In this document: one piece after another, positions 6,283 to 12,288 of the stretch | Layout: each line of letters begins with the position of its first letter | How positions within the stretch are numbered: the stretch's first letter is position 1 | Source of the DNA: JBGOTP01 sp041476545 | Lineage (GTDB): Bacteria; Acidobacteriota; Vicinamibacteria; Vicinamibacterales; CAVVIG01 | Length of the DNA stretch: 12,288 nt | Reading direction: 5' to 3' | Assembly: GCA_041476545.1 (NCBI GenBank) | Contig: JBGOTP010000131.1 | Span: 1-12,288 of the forward strand | Made by a program: the position numbers and the translations under genes | The notes under the pieces: model-generated | The model's input: the letters and a program-made list of their open reading frames with translations, nothing else | Told to the model about the DNA's origin: nothing | Databases searched by the model: none

Positions 6283-8723
6283 CGTATCGATACCCGCTCC
6301 TGATCTTGGGCGGCGCGGCTACGCTCGTTGCCGTCCTCGCCGGTGGCTCCGGCCGTGTGCTTGCCCGAGGCGATCAGCAGCCGGCCGCCCGGAGGGTCGA
6401 CACGCTCTCGGCCGACCAGCGCGACGTGGTGGGCAAATACTGCATCACGTGCCACAACGAGCGCTTGAGGAGAGGCGACCTGGTTCTCGATAACATCGTG
6501 TCGGCGGAGATTCCGGCGCACGCGGATGTGTGGGAAAAGGTCATTCGCAAGCTGCGGACCGAGGCGATGCCACCGGCCGGCATGCCGCGCCCCGACAAGA
6601 CGACGGAGATGGCCCTGACGTCCTCGCTCGAGTCGGCCATAGACAGAGCGGCCGCAGCGCATCCCAATCCCGGCCGGACGGATTCGATTCACAGGCTGAA
6701 TCGCGCCGAGTACCAGAACGCCGTGCGCGATCTGCTCGCACTCGACATCGACGTCGCCTCGCTCCTGCCCGCCGACGACATGAGCTACGGCTTCGACAAC
6801 ATCGCCGGCGTGCTGAAGATGACGCCTTCGCTGCTGGATCGCTACATGTCCGTGGCGCGCCAGGTGAGCCGCGTCGCGATTGGCGATCCATCGCTGCCGC
6901 CGACGGCCGAGACGTTCAGGCTGAAAGCGGATCTGTCGCAGGACGAAAGTTTCGACACGCTGCCGATGGGCACGCGCGGCGGGGCCGCCATTCCGTACGT
7001 GTTCCCGCTCGACGCGGACTATGTCATCCGGGTCGAGCCGCTCGGCGGCGGTACCGACACACAAGAGCTCGAGGTCAGCATCGACGGCGAACGCATCAAG
7101 GTGATTCCCATGGGTCCCCGCTCCGGGTTTGGCGCGGGGCAGGGGTACGACTCCGAGGGCGCGCCCCAGGACATCCGCGTCCCAGTGAAGGCGGGCCCGC
7201 ACGTGCTTGGGGTCACCTTCGTCAAGCGCTCGTCCGCCTTGAACGAGGGCGTGCGGCTGCCGTTTCTCGCGCCGCATGCCGAAGGCGCGGCCCGAACGCA
7301 GCCGGCCGTTGGCAGCGTCACCGTCACGGGTCCGCTCAACCCGCACGGGGCAGAGAATACGCCGAGCCGTCATCGGATCTTCGCGTGCAGGCCGGATGAG
7401 GGCGGGCAGGGCAGGCAAGGCGGGCAGGGCAGGCAAGGTAGGCAGGGCGCGGGGCGGACCTTATCAGGTCCGCCATCCGAAAACACGTGCGCACGAACCA
7501 TCCTCTCGACGCTCGCGCGCCGCGCGTATCGTCGTCCCGCGACCGACGCGGAGGTCGGCGTCCTCGTGAATTTCTACAACGAGGGATGGGCCTCGTCCGG
7601 GTTCGAACGCGGCATCGAGCTGGGACTGCGGCGTCTGCTCATGAGCCCGGAGTTTCTCTTCCGGATCGAGAGCGAGCCGGCCAACGTCGCACCGGGAACC
7701 GCGTACAAGGTTTCGGATCTCGATCTGGCCTCCCGGCTCTCCTTCTTCATCTGGAGCAGCATTCCAGACGACGAGCTGCTCGACGCGGCGGTCAAGGGCA
7801 TGCTGAGAACGAAGGGCGTCCTCGAGTCGCAGGTCCGCCGCATGATCGCCGATCCTCGCGCGAGCGCGCTGTCGAGCAACTTCGCGGGTCAGTGGCTGCA
7901 GCTGCGCACGATTGAAGGGTCGGCGCCCAACGAGTACCTCTTCCCGAACTTCGGCGAGAACCTCCGGCGGGACTTCCGGCGCGAGACGGAGCTGTTCTTC
8001 GACAGCGTGCTCCGGGACAACCGGAGCGTCCTCGAGTTCCTCACGGCCGACTACACGTTCATCAACGAGCGTCTGGCGAAGCACTACGGGATCCCGAACG
8101 TCTACGGCGGCCACTTCAGACGCGTGACGCTCACGGACACCAATCGCCGCGGACTGCTGGGGCAGGGCAGTTTCCTCACGGCGACGTCGCTTGCCGATCG
8201 GACCACGGTCGTCGCGCGTGGCAAATGGATCCTCGACAATATTCTGGGATCGCCGCCGCCCCCGCCGCCGCCCAATGTACCGCCGCTCAAGGAAAACCAG
8301 AACAACGGCACCGTGCTGTCGCTGAGAGCACGCATGGAACAGCACCGCGCGAACCCGGTGTGCGCGAGCTGCCACGCGCGGATGGACCCGCTCGGTTTTG
8401 CGCTCGAGAATTTCGACGCCACGGGGCAATGGCGAGCACGCGAGGGCGGCAAGCCGGTCGACGCCTCCGCGGCCCTCCCCGATGGGACGACATTCGAGGG
8501 GCCCGCTGGTCTCCGCGCCTGGTTGCTCGGCCAGTCGCCGCGGTTCGTCTCGGCGGTCACCGAGAAGTTGCTCGTGTACTCCCTCGGCAGAGGCATCGCG
8601 TACTACGACGCACCCGCCGTGCGGCAGGTCGTGCGGAACGCCGCCGCGGACAACGATCGGCTGTCGACGCTCATCCTCGGTATTGCCCAGAGCCCGCCGT
8701 TCCAAATGCGAGTGAAGCAATGA
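6279..8723 (+). CDS. DUF1592-family exported multidomain c-type cytochrome (copy B)
   Basis: Paralogue of the protein at 1804-4407, 814 residues. The start is the GTG at 6279, overlapping the preceding TGA as GTGA with GAGG 7 nt upstream. It yields an immediate signal peptide (MTYRYPLLILGGAATLVAVL). The frame is open further upstream to 5826, but that part lies over the cytochrome c' gene and has no leader. Order: heme site CITCH (C55, C58, H59) with likely axial M97 (EAMPP), DUF1587 (about 137-200), divergent middle region (about 210-370), DUF1595 (about 403-464), DUF1592 (about 478-605), DUF1588 (about 625-720) with proline run and CASCH (C695, C698, H699), DUF1585 (about 742-812). The spacing from first heme Cys to Met (42 residues) equals that of copy A. 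Between conserved C370 and C404 lies a 23-residue insertion, made mainly of GGQGRQ units, absent from copy A. The substrate and role are unknown. Confidence 0.92.
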   Translation: MTYRYPLLILGGAATLVAVLAGGSGRVLARGDQQPAARRVDTLSADQRDVVGKYCITCHNERLRRGDLVLDNIVSAEIPAHADVWEKVIRKLRTEAMPPAGMPRPDKTTEMALTSSLESAIDRAAAAHPNPGRTDSIHRLNRAEYQNAVRDLLALDIDVASLLPADDMSYGFDNIAGVLKMTPSLLDRYMSVARQVSRVAIGDPSLPPTAETFRLKADLSQDESFDTLPMGTRGGAAIPYVFPLDADYVIRVEPLGGGTDTQELEVSIDGERIKVIPMGPRSGFGAGQGYDSEGAPQDIRVPVKAGPHVLGVTFVKRSSALNEGVRLPFLAPHAEGAARTQPAVGSVTVTGPLNPHGAENTPSRHRIFACRPDEGGQGRQGGQGRQGRQGAGRTLSGPPSENTCARTILSTLARRAYRRPATDAEVGVLVNFYNEGWASSGFERGIELGLRRLLMSPEFLFRIESEPANVAPGTAYKVSDLDLASRLSFFIWSSIPDDELLDAAVKGMLRTKGVLESQVRRMIADPRASALSSNFAGQWLQLRTIEGSAPNEYLFPNFGENLRRDFRRETELFFDSVLRDNRSVLEFLTADYTFINERLAKHYGIPNVYGGHFRRVTLTDTNRRGLLGQGSFLTATSLADRTTVVARGKWILDNILGSPPPPPPPNVPPLKENQNNGTVLSLRARMEQHRANPVCASCHARMDPLGFALENFDATGQWRAREGGKPVDASAALPDGTTFEGPAGLRAWLLGQSPRFVSAVTEKLLVYSLGRGIAYYDAPAVRQVVRNAAADNDRLSTLILGIAQSPPFQMRVKQ
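7401..7454 (+). repeat. Three 18-bp tandem units inside DUF1592 copy B
   Basis: Two perfect 18-bp copies (7401-7418 and 7419-7436) and a degenerate third (7437-7454) encode GGQGRQ, GGQGRQ and GRQGAG in frame. The unit length is a multiple of three, so copy-number change preserves the reading frame. The block sits at the junction between the middle region and DUF1595, where the paralogous protein has only a ten-residue linker between the same two cysteines. It is likely a surface loop tolerant of length variation. Confidence 0.85.
7453..7474. repeat. Perfect 8-bp-arm hairpin inside coding sequence (REP-like)
   Basis: GGCGGACC (7453-7460) and GGTCCGCC (7467-7474) are perfect reverse complements around the loop TTATCA. 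The hairpin directly abuts the 18-bp tandem units and lies within the stretch that is extra relative to the paralogue. A compact GC-rich palindrome of this size resembles REP or MITE-type intergenic elements. Here it is translated as part of RTLSGPP. No transposase is nearby. Whether it recurs elsewhere in the genome cannot be seen from this window. Confidence 0.6.
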
Positions 8724-8733
8724 GGCCCATGCG

Positions 8734-10077
8734 ATGTTCATCAGGAAGATAGCGCTGCCGAGACGGGCTGTCCTGCGCGGGATGGGTGTCGCCATCGCGC
8801 TGCCGCTGCTCGACTCGATGGTGCCGGCGCTGTCGGCACTGGCCGACACTCCCGCAAAACCAGTCCGCCGGCTCGGCTTCATCTACACGCCCAACGGCGC
8901 AACGATGAGTGCGTGGACGCCTGCTGGCGAGGGTCCGACGCTCGGCGAACTCTCGCCGACGCTCCGCGCGCTCGAGCCGTTCAGGGACCAGGTGGTCGTC
9001 CCCACGGGGTTGAGCCAGAAGCAGGCCGAATCGTTCGGAGACGGCAATGGTGAGCACTCGCGCGGACAGACCGTGTGGCTGTCGGGCGTCCATCCGAAGC
9101 GCACCGAAGGCGCCGACGTGCAGAACGCCGTGACCGTCGATCAGATCGCGGCGCGGGCGCTTGGGAAGGACACGCGGCTGCTGTCGATCGAAATGGCGCT
9201 CGAGCAGAACTATCTCGTCGGCAACTGCGACAACGGCTACAGCTGCATCTACTGGAACACGATTTCGTGGCGCACGCCGACGACGCCGCTCCCGATGGAA
9301 GTGAATCCGCGCATCATCTTCGAGCGAATGTTCGGCGACGGCGGGACGCCGGAGCAGCGGCTGGGACAGGCCCGCGAAGATCGCAGCATCCTCGATTCGG
9401 TGAGGGAATCCGTTGTCAGGCTGCAGAACCGGCTCGGAGCCGGTGATCGCGTGAAGGTTGCGGAGTACCTGGATTCGATGCGCGAGATCGAGCGGCGGAT
9501 TCAGGTCGCCGAAAAGCAAAGCGGCGACGCGGTTATTGAGCTGCCAGACCGTCCCGTTGGCGCACCCGAAGCGTACGACGACCACGCCAAGCTGATGCTC
9601 GACCTTGCGGCCCTCGCCTTCCAGGCGGACGTCACACGTGTGTTCACGCTGCTCCTCGGCCGCGAACAGACCAATCGTCCCTACCCGTTCATCGGCGTCC
9701 CGGAAGCGCATCACTCGATTTCGCACCATCAGAACGACCCCGTCAAGCTGGCGAAGTGCGCGAAGATCAACGCGTATCACATCAGCTTGCTGGCTCGTTT
9801 CTGCGAGAAACTGCGGTCGACCGAGGACGGCGACGGCACGCTGCTCGATCACTCGATGATCCTGCAGGGCAGCGGCCTGAGCAATTCCGATCAGCATTCG
9901 CACATCGATCTGCCGCTCGTGGTCGTGGGCGGAGGCGCCGGCCGGATGAAGGGCGGACGGCATTTGCGCTTCCCGAAGGACACGCCAATGAACAATCTCC
10001 ATATGTCGCTCCTCGACAAGGTGGGCGTGGACGTTGAGAAATTCGGCGACAGCACAGCCAAGGTCATTCTGGAATGA
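8734..10077 (+). CDS. DUF1552 (HXXSHH) family protein, Tat-exported (copy B)
   Basis: Second DUF1552 protein, 447 residues, a clear paralogue of the one at 4452-5801 and the partner of the DUF1592 gene 10 nt upstream. The Tat-like signal PRRAVLRG occupies residues 9-16, the same place as in copy A, followed by a hydrophobic run and LLDSMVPALSALAD. The family motif is H327-S-I-S-H331-H332, again preceded by a His. The cysteine pair is C165 and C171 (CDNGYSCIY). The C-terminal section shares GDGTLLDHSMILQGSGLSNS and VEKFGDST with small changes. The ribosome site is modest (GAGG about 9 nt upstream). Its TGA overlaps the ATG of the following ankyrin gene (ATGA), implying coupling. The reaction is unknown; the histidine cluster suggests a metal site, which is an inference. 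Confidence 0.93.
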   Translation: MFIRKIALPRRAVLRGMGVAIALPLLDSMVPALSALADTPAKPVRRLGFIYTPNGATMSAWTPAGEGPTLGELSPTLRALEPFRDQVVVPTGLSQKQAESFGDGNGEHSRGQTVWLSGVHPKRTEGADVQNAVTVDQIAARALGKDTRLLSIEMALEQNYLVGNCDNGYSCIYWNTISWRTPTTPLPMEVNPRIIFERMFGDGGTPEQRLGQAREDRSILDSVRESVVRLQNRLGAGDRVKVAEYLDSMREIERRIQVAEKQSGDAVIELPDRPVGAPEAYDDHAKLMLDLAALAFQADVTRVFTLLLGREQTNRPYPFIGVPEAHHSISHHQNDPVKLAKCAKINAYHISLLARFCEKLRSTEDGDGTLLDHSMILQGSGLSNSDQHSHIDLPLVVVGGGAGRMKGGRHLRFPKDTPMNNLHMSLLDKVGVDVEKFGDSTAKVILE

Positions 10078-11744
10078 ATCGACTACACGGATCGTTCATG
10101 GCGGTGCTCGTCGCCCTGTTGAGTCTGTTCAGCCTGTCCGGCCTGTCCGCCGCCGGCGACCTGTCGCTCGTCAACGCGGCAAAGCGAGGCGACGCGGCGG
10201 CCGTTCGTGCGCTCATCCAGCAGCGCGCCGACGTGAATGCGGCTGAACCCGACGGCACGACGGCGCTGCACTGGGCGGTTCAGCGTGACAACGTGGACGT
10301 CGTCGATCTGCTGATGAAGGCCGGGGCGAATCCCAACGCGAGCAATCGCTACGGCGTGACGCCGCTCTCGGTCGCCTCCATGAACGGCAACGCCGCCATC
10401 ATCCAGAGGCTGATCGCGGCCGGAGCCGATCCCAATGCGATCTCGACGGACGGCGAAACCCCGCTCATGACCGCGGCTCGGACGGGCAAGGTGGACGCGG
10501 TCAAGGTGCTGCTCGCCAGCGGTGGGAATGTGAATGCGACGGAAAAATCGCGCGGTCAAACGGCGCTCATGTGGGCGGCGGCGGAAAATCACGCGGCGAC
10601 CGTCGGCGCGCTCATTGCGGCGGGCGCGGATATCAGCATGCGATCGAACGGCGGGTTCACGCCGCTGCTGTTTGCCGTGCGCGCGGGGGCCATCGACACG
10701 GTCAAGGTGCTGCTGACCGCCGGCGCCAGCGCGAATGACGCGATTCAGACGGGGATGGCCCGGCCCGCAATGGCGGCTGGCAGAGGTGGAGCGCCGACGA
10801 CCGCAGCGGCGGGGAGCCAGGCGGCCGGACGTGGCGGAAGAGGGGGAGCGCCGCCAGCGGAGCGCCCTGCTGCCGAGGCCGCCGATGTCCGGCAATTACT
10901 GCAGGTCTTCAACACCGGAAGCCGTCGCAGCGGCGGAGGCATTACGAACGCCCTGATTCTGGCCATTACCAACGCGCATTTCGAACTGGCGGCGCTGCTG
11001 CTCGACGAGGGCGCCGATCCAAACGCCGACGGTGCTGGCTGGACACCGCTCCACCAACTCGCGTGGACGCGCCGTCCGCCGATTCAGCACGGGCTGCCGC
11101 CGCCGGTCCCGACCGGCAATCTTGACAGTCTCGGTCTCGCCAGAAAGCTCCTGGAGCACGGCGCGAATCCCAACGCCCGGATGACGCGGGAGCCTGGCGA
11201 CGGTGCGCGCAATATTTTGAACCGGATCGGCTCAACGCCGTTCCTTCAGGCCGCAAAGCTAGGCGACCTCGAGTACATGCGCCTGCTGGCTGCGCACGGG
11301 GCCGACGCCAAGATCACGACCGACGAAGGCGCAACGCCGTTAATGGCGGCGGCCGGCGTCGGCATCTGGCAGGTGGGCGAAAGCGCCGGCACCAACGAAG
11401 AAGCGTTCGAAGCCGTGAAGCTCTGTTTCGAGCTTGGCAACGACGTCAATGCCGCCGATGTGAACGGCGACACGGCGCTGCACGGCGCCGCGCACCGCGG
11501 GGCGAACGAGGTCGTTCAGTTCCTCGTCGGCAAGGGCGCGAAGATGGACGTGCCGAACAAGCTCCAATGGACGCCCTGGATCATCGCCGACGGTGTGTTG
11601 TACCCGAACACCTACAACCGTCGACTCGACACCGCGCAACTGCTGTTGAAGCTGGGCGCCAGTCCGAAGGTGGGCTCGCGCCGGCCCGAGGATTTGCCTC
11701 CGAGCGAATCGAATCTCAACAAGCCGGCTGTCCTGCGGCAATAA
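10074..11744 (+). CDS. Exported ankyrin-repeat protein (paralogue B)
   Basis: Ankyrin-repeat protein of 556 residues with a signal peptide (hydrophobic about 9-25, SLSGLSAAG cleavage region), so it should act outside the cytoplasm, unlike the many cytoplasmic ankyrin proteins. Repeats fall in two blocks, about 30-222 (around six repeats) and 290-530 (around six, some degenerate). They are separated by a Gly/Ala/Arg/Pro-rich low-complexity linker at about 228-288 containing AGRGGRGGAPPAERP. No enzyme domain is visible. It is a scaffold candidate for the cytochromes and DUF1552 proteins encoded with it. The ATG overlaps the previous stop by 4 nt; Met9 at 10098 is a possible later start. Its block order, mid-protein Gly-rich linker and C-terminal motifs (ITTDEGATPLMAAAG, GDTALHGAAHRG) match the minus-strand ankyrin gene at the left end, so the two are paralogues. 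Confidence 0.92.
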   Translation: MNRLHGSFMAVLVALLSLFSLSGLSAAGDLSLVNAAKRGDAAAVRALIQQRADVNAAEPDGTTALHWAVQRDNVDVVDLLMKAGANPNASNRYGVTPLSVASMNGNAAIIQRLIAAGADPNAISTDGETPLMTAARTGKVDAVKVLLASGGNVNATEKSRGQTALMWAAAENHAATVGALIAAGADISMRSNGGFTPLLFAVRAGAIDTVKVLLTAGASANDAIQTGMARPAMAAGRGGAPTTAAAGSQAAGRGGRGGAPPAERPAAEAADVRQLLQVFNTGSRRSGGGITNALILAITNAHFELAALLLDEGADPNADGAGWTPLHQLAWTRRPPIQHGLPPPVPTGNLDSLGLARKLLEHGANPNARMTREPGDGARNILNRIGSTPFLQAAKLGDLEYMRLLAAHGADAKITTDEGATPLMAAAGVGIWQVGESAGTNEEAFEAVKLCFELGNDVNAADVNGDTALHGAAHRGANEVVQFLVGKGAKMDVPNKLQWTPWIIADGVLYPNTYNRRLDTAQLLLKLGASPKVGSRRPEDLPPSESNLNKPAVLRQ

Positions 11745-11800
11745 GTTACGACATCGCCTGTTTGTCAGAGACATCAGAGCAGACATCAGAGGAGGAGGCA
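11745..11800 (+). promoter_or_regulatory. 56-nt spacer with 11-bp direct repeat and strong ribosome site
   Basis: AGACATCAGAG occurs perfectly at 11769-11779 and 11781-11791 (12-bp period), ending in the purine-rich GGAGGAGG (11791-11798), the strongest Shine-Dalgarno sequence in the window, 2 nt before the ATG at 11801. This is the longest gap in the plus-strand run, so an internal promoter or translational control element is possible. No convincing terminator stem or -10/-35 pair is visible. The cytochrome downstream may therefore be translated independently of the coupled genes before it. Confidence 0.4.
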
Positions 11801-12288
11801 ATGCGAGCGCGCCGGATCCACAGACGATCGACGCTTGCCGCGGCAGGCTTCGGTCTTCTCACGCTTGTCGGCTGGCCCGAGGCGCAGCAGCTCCAGCCGG
11901 CAGCCGCGCAGCATGCGGGCGAGTACACACAAGCCGACATCCAATCCGGGTCGGTCGTGTACGCGGCACAGTGCTCGCAGTGCCACGGGCCAACAGGCGA
12001 TCAGATTTCGGGCGTTGACCTGCGGAGTGGCCGCTTTCGCAACGCCACGACCGATGACGATCTGGTTCGGATAGTCACGAATGGCCTTCCCGGCACCTCG
12101 ATGCCGGGGCGGCGCCTCGACCCCGCCCAGCTCACCGCGATCGTCGCTTTCATTCGCAATATGCGCGACTTCAACTCGCGTCCCGTGACCGCCGGCGACG
12201 CGTCGCGCGGCCTCGCGGTGTTTGAAGGGGCCGGCCGCTGCGCGAGCTGTCACACCGTCGCTGGGAAGGGTTCGCACATCGCGCCCGA
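11801..12288 (+). CDS. Exported diheme cytochrome c, 3' end outside the window
   Basis: Partial gene: 162 complete codons are present, with no stop before the window edge. The start ATG is preceded by GGAGGAGG. The product begins with a basic N-terminus and hydrophobic signal (MRARRIHRRSTLAAAGFGLL; the RR pair is a weak Tat-like feature). It continues into a class I cytochrome c domain with CSQCH (C58, C61, H62) and a likely axial Met at M101 (GTSMPGRRL). A second domain then begins with CASCH (C147, C150, H151) and is cut off soon after. Each domain opens with the usual pattern of a short helix before the heme motif (GSVVYAAQCSQCH, GLAVFEGAGRCASCH). It is probably a periplasmic or membrane-attached electron carrier feeding or draining the DUF1592 cytochromes. 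What follows the second heme domain cannot be determined. Confidence 0.88.
   Translation, partial: MRARRIHRRSTLAAAGFGLLTLVGWPEAQQLQPAAAQHAGEYTQADIQSGSVVYAAQCSQCHGPTGDQISGVDLRSGRFRNATTDDDLVRIVTNGLPGTSMPGRRLDPAQLTAIVAFIRNMRDFNSRPVTAGDASRGLAVFEGAGRCASCHTVAGKGSHIAP

Noticed and set aside
7464..8882. Minus-strand open frame (472 codons) opposite DUF1592 copy B
   Set aside because: Antisense to a well-supported gene, with Arg/Glu-rich low-information sequence and no signal peptide or motif. The similar frames at 6222-7436 and 8671-10002 were rejected for the same reason.

Overview
This window comes from a GC-rich bacterium. Its gene families and operon style (paired DUF1592 and DUF1552 proteins, exported ankyrin-repeat proteins, small c-type cytochromes) point to Acidobacteriota, most likely a Vicinamibacteria- or Solibacter-like soil lineage. 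Planctomycetota and Verrucomicrobiota also carry these families, so the assignment is an inference from family distribution, not from any marker gene. No RNA gene, transposase or CRISPR array was seen, and every gene except the one cut by the right edge looks intact.

Layout. On the minus strand, an exported ankyrin-repeat protein fills the first 1.67 kb. It is separated by a short, unusually AT-rich divergent regulatory region (about 1671-1803) from a tightly packed plus-strand run of seven genes. These are DUF1592 cytochrome A (1804-4407), DUF1552 protein A (4452-5801), a small cytochrome c'-like protein (5791-6282), DUF1592 cytochrome B (6279-8723), DUF1552 protein B (8734-10077), a second exported ankyrin protein (10074-11744), and the N-terminal part of a diheme cytochrome c (11801 to the window end). 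Gaps are 44 nt, overlap, overlap, 10 nt, overlap and 56 nt, so this is very probably one translationally coupled operon. The start of cytochrome B is a GTG overlapping the preceding stop codon. The last gene runs off the window and has no stop codon here.

How the genes work together. The core is a duplicated two-gene module: an exported multidomain protein with two CxxCH heme sites (a cytochrome-like N-terminus, then DUF1587, DUF1595, DUF1592, DUF1588 and DUF1585), followed by a DUF1552 protein with a Tat-like signal and the HXXSHH histidine motif. Two ankyrin paralogues with signal peptides bracket the modules, and two further cytochromes could pass electrons. Everything is predicted to act outside the cytoplasm. 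The most economical reading is an envelope redox or oxidoreductase/hydrolase system of unknown substrate. The domain families are known, but as far as I know their biochemical role is not established.

Unusual sequence features: cytochrome B carries an in-frame insertion absent from its paralogue, made of three 18-bp tandem units followed by a perfect 8-bp-arm hairpin, which looks like a REP or MITE-type element absorbed into coding sequence. The divergent promoter region holds a 7-bp-arm dyad and a helical-turn-spaced TTTGTAA direct repeat. An 11-bp direct repeat precedes the last cytochrome gene.
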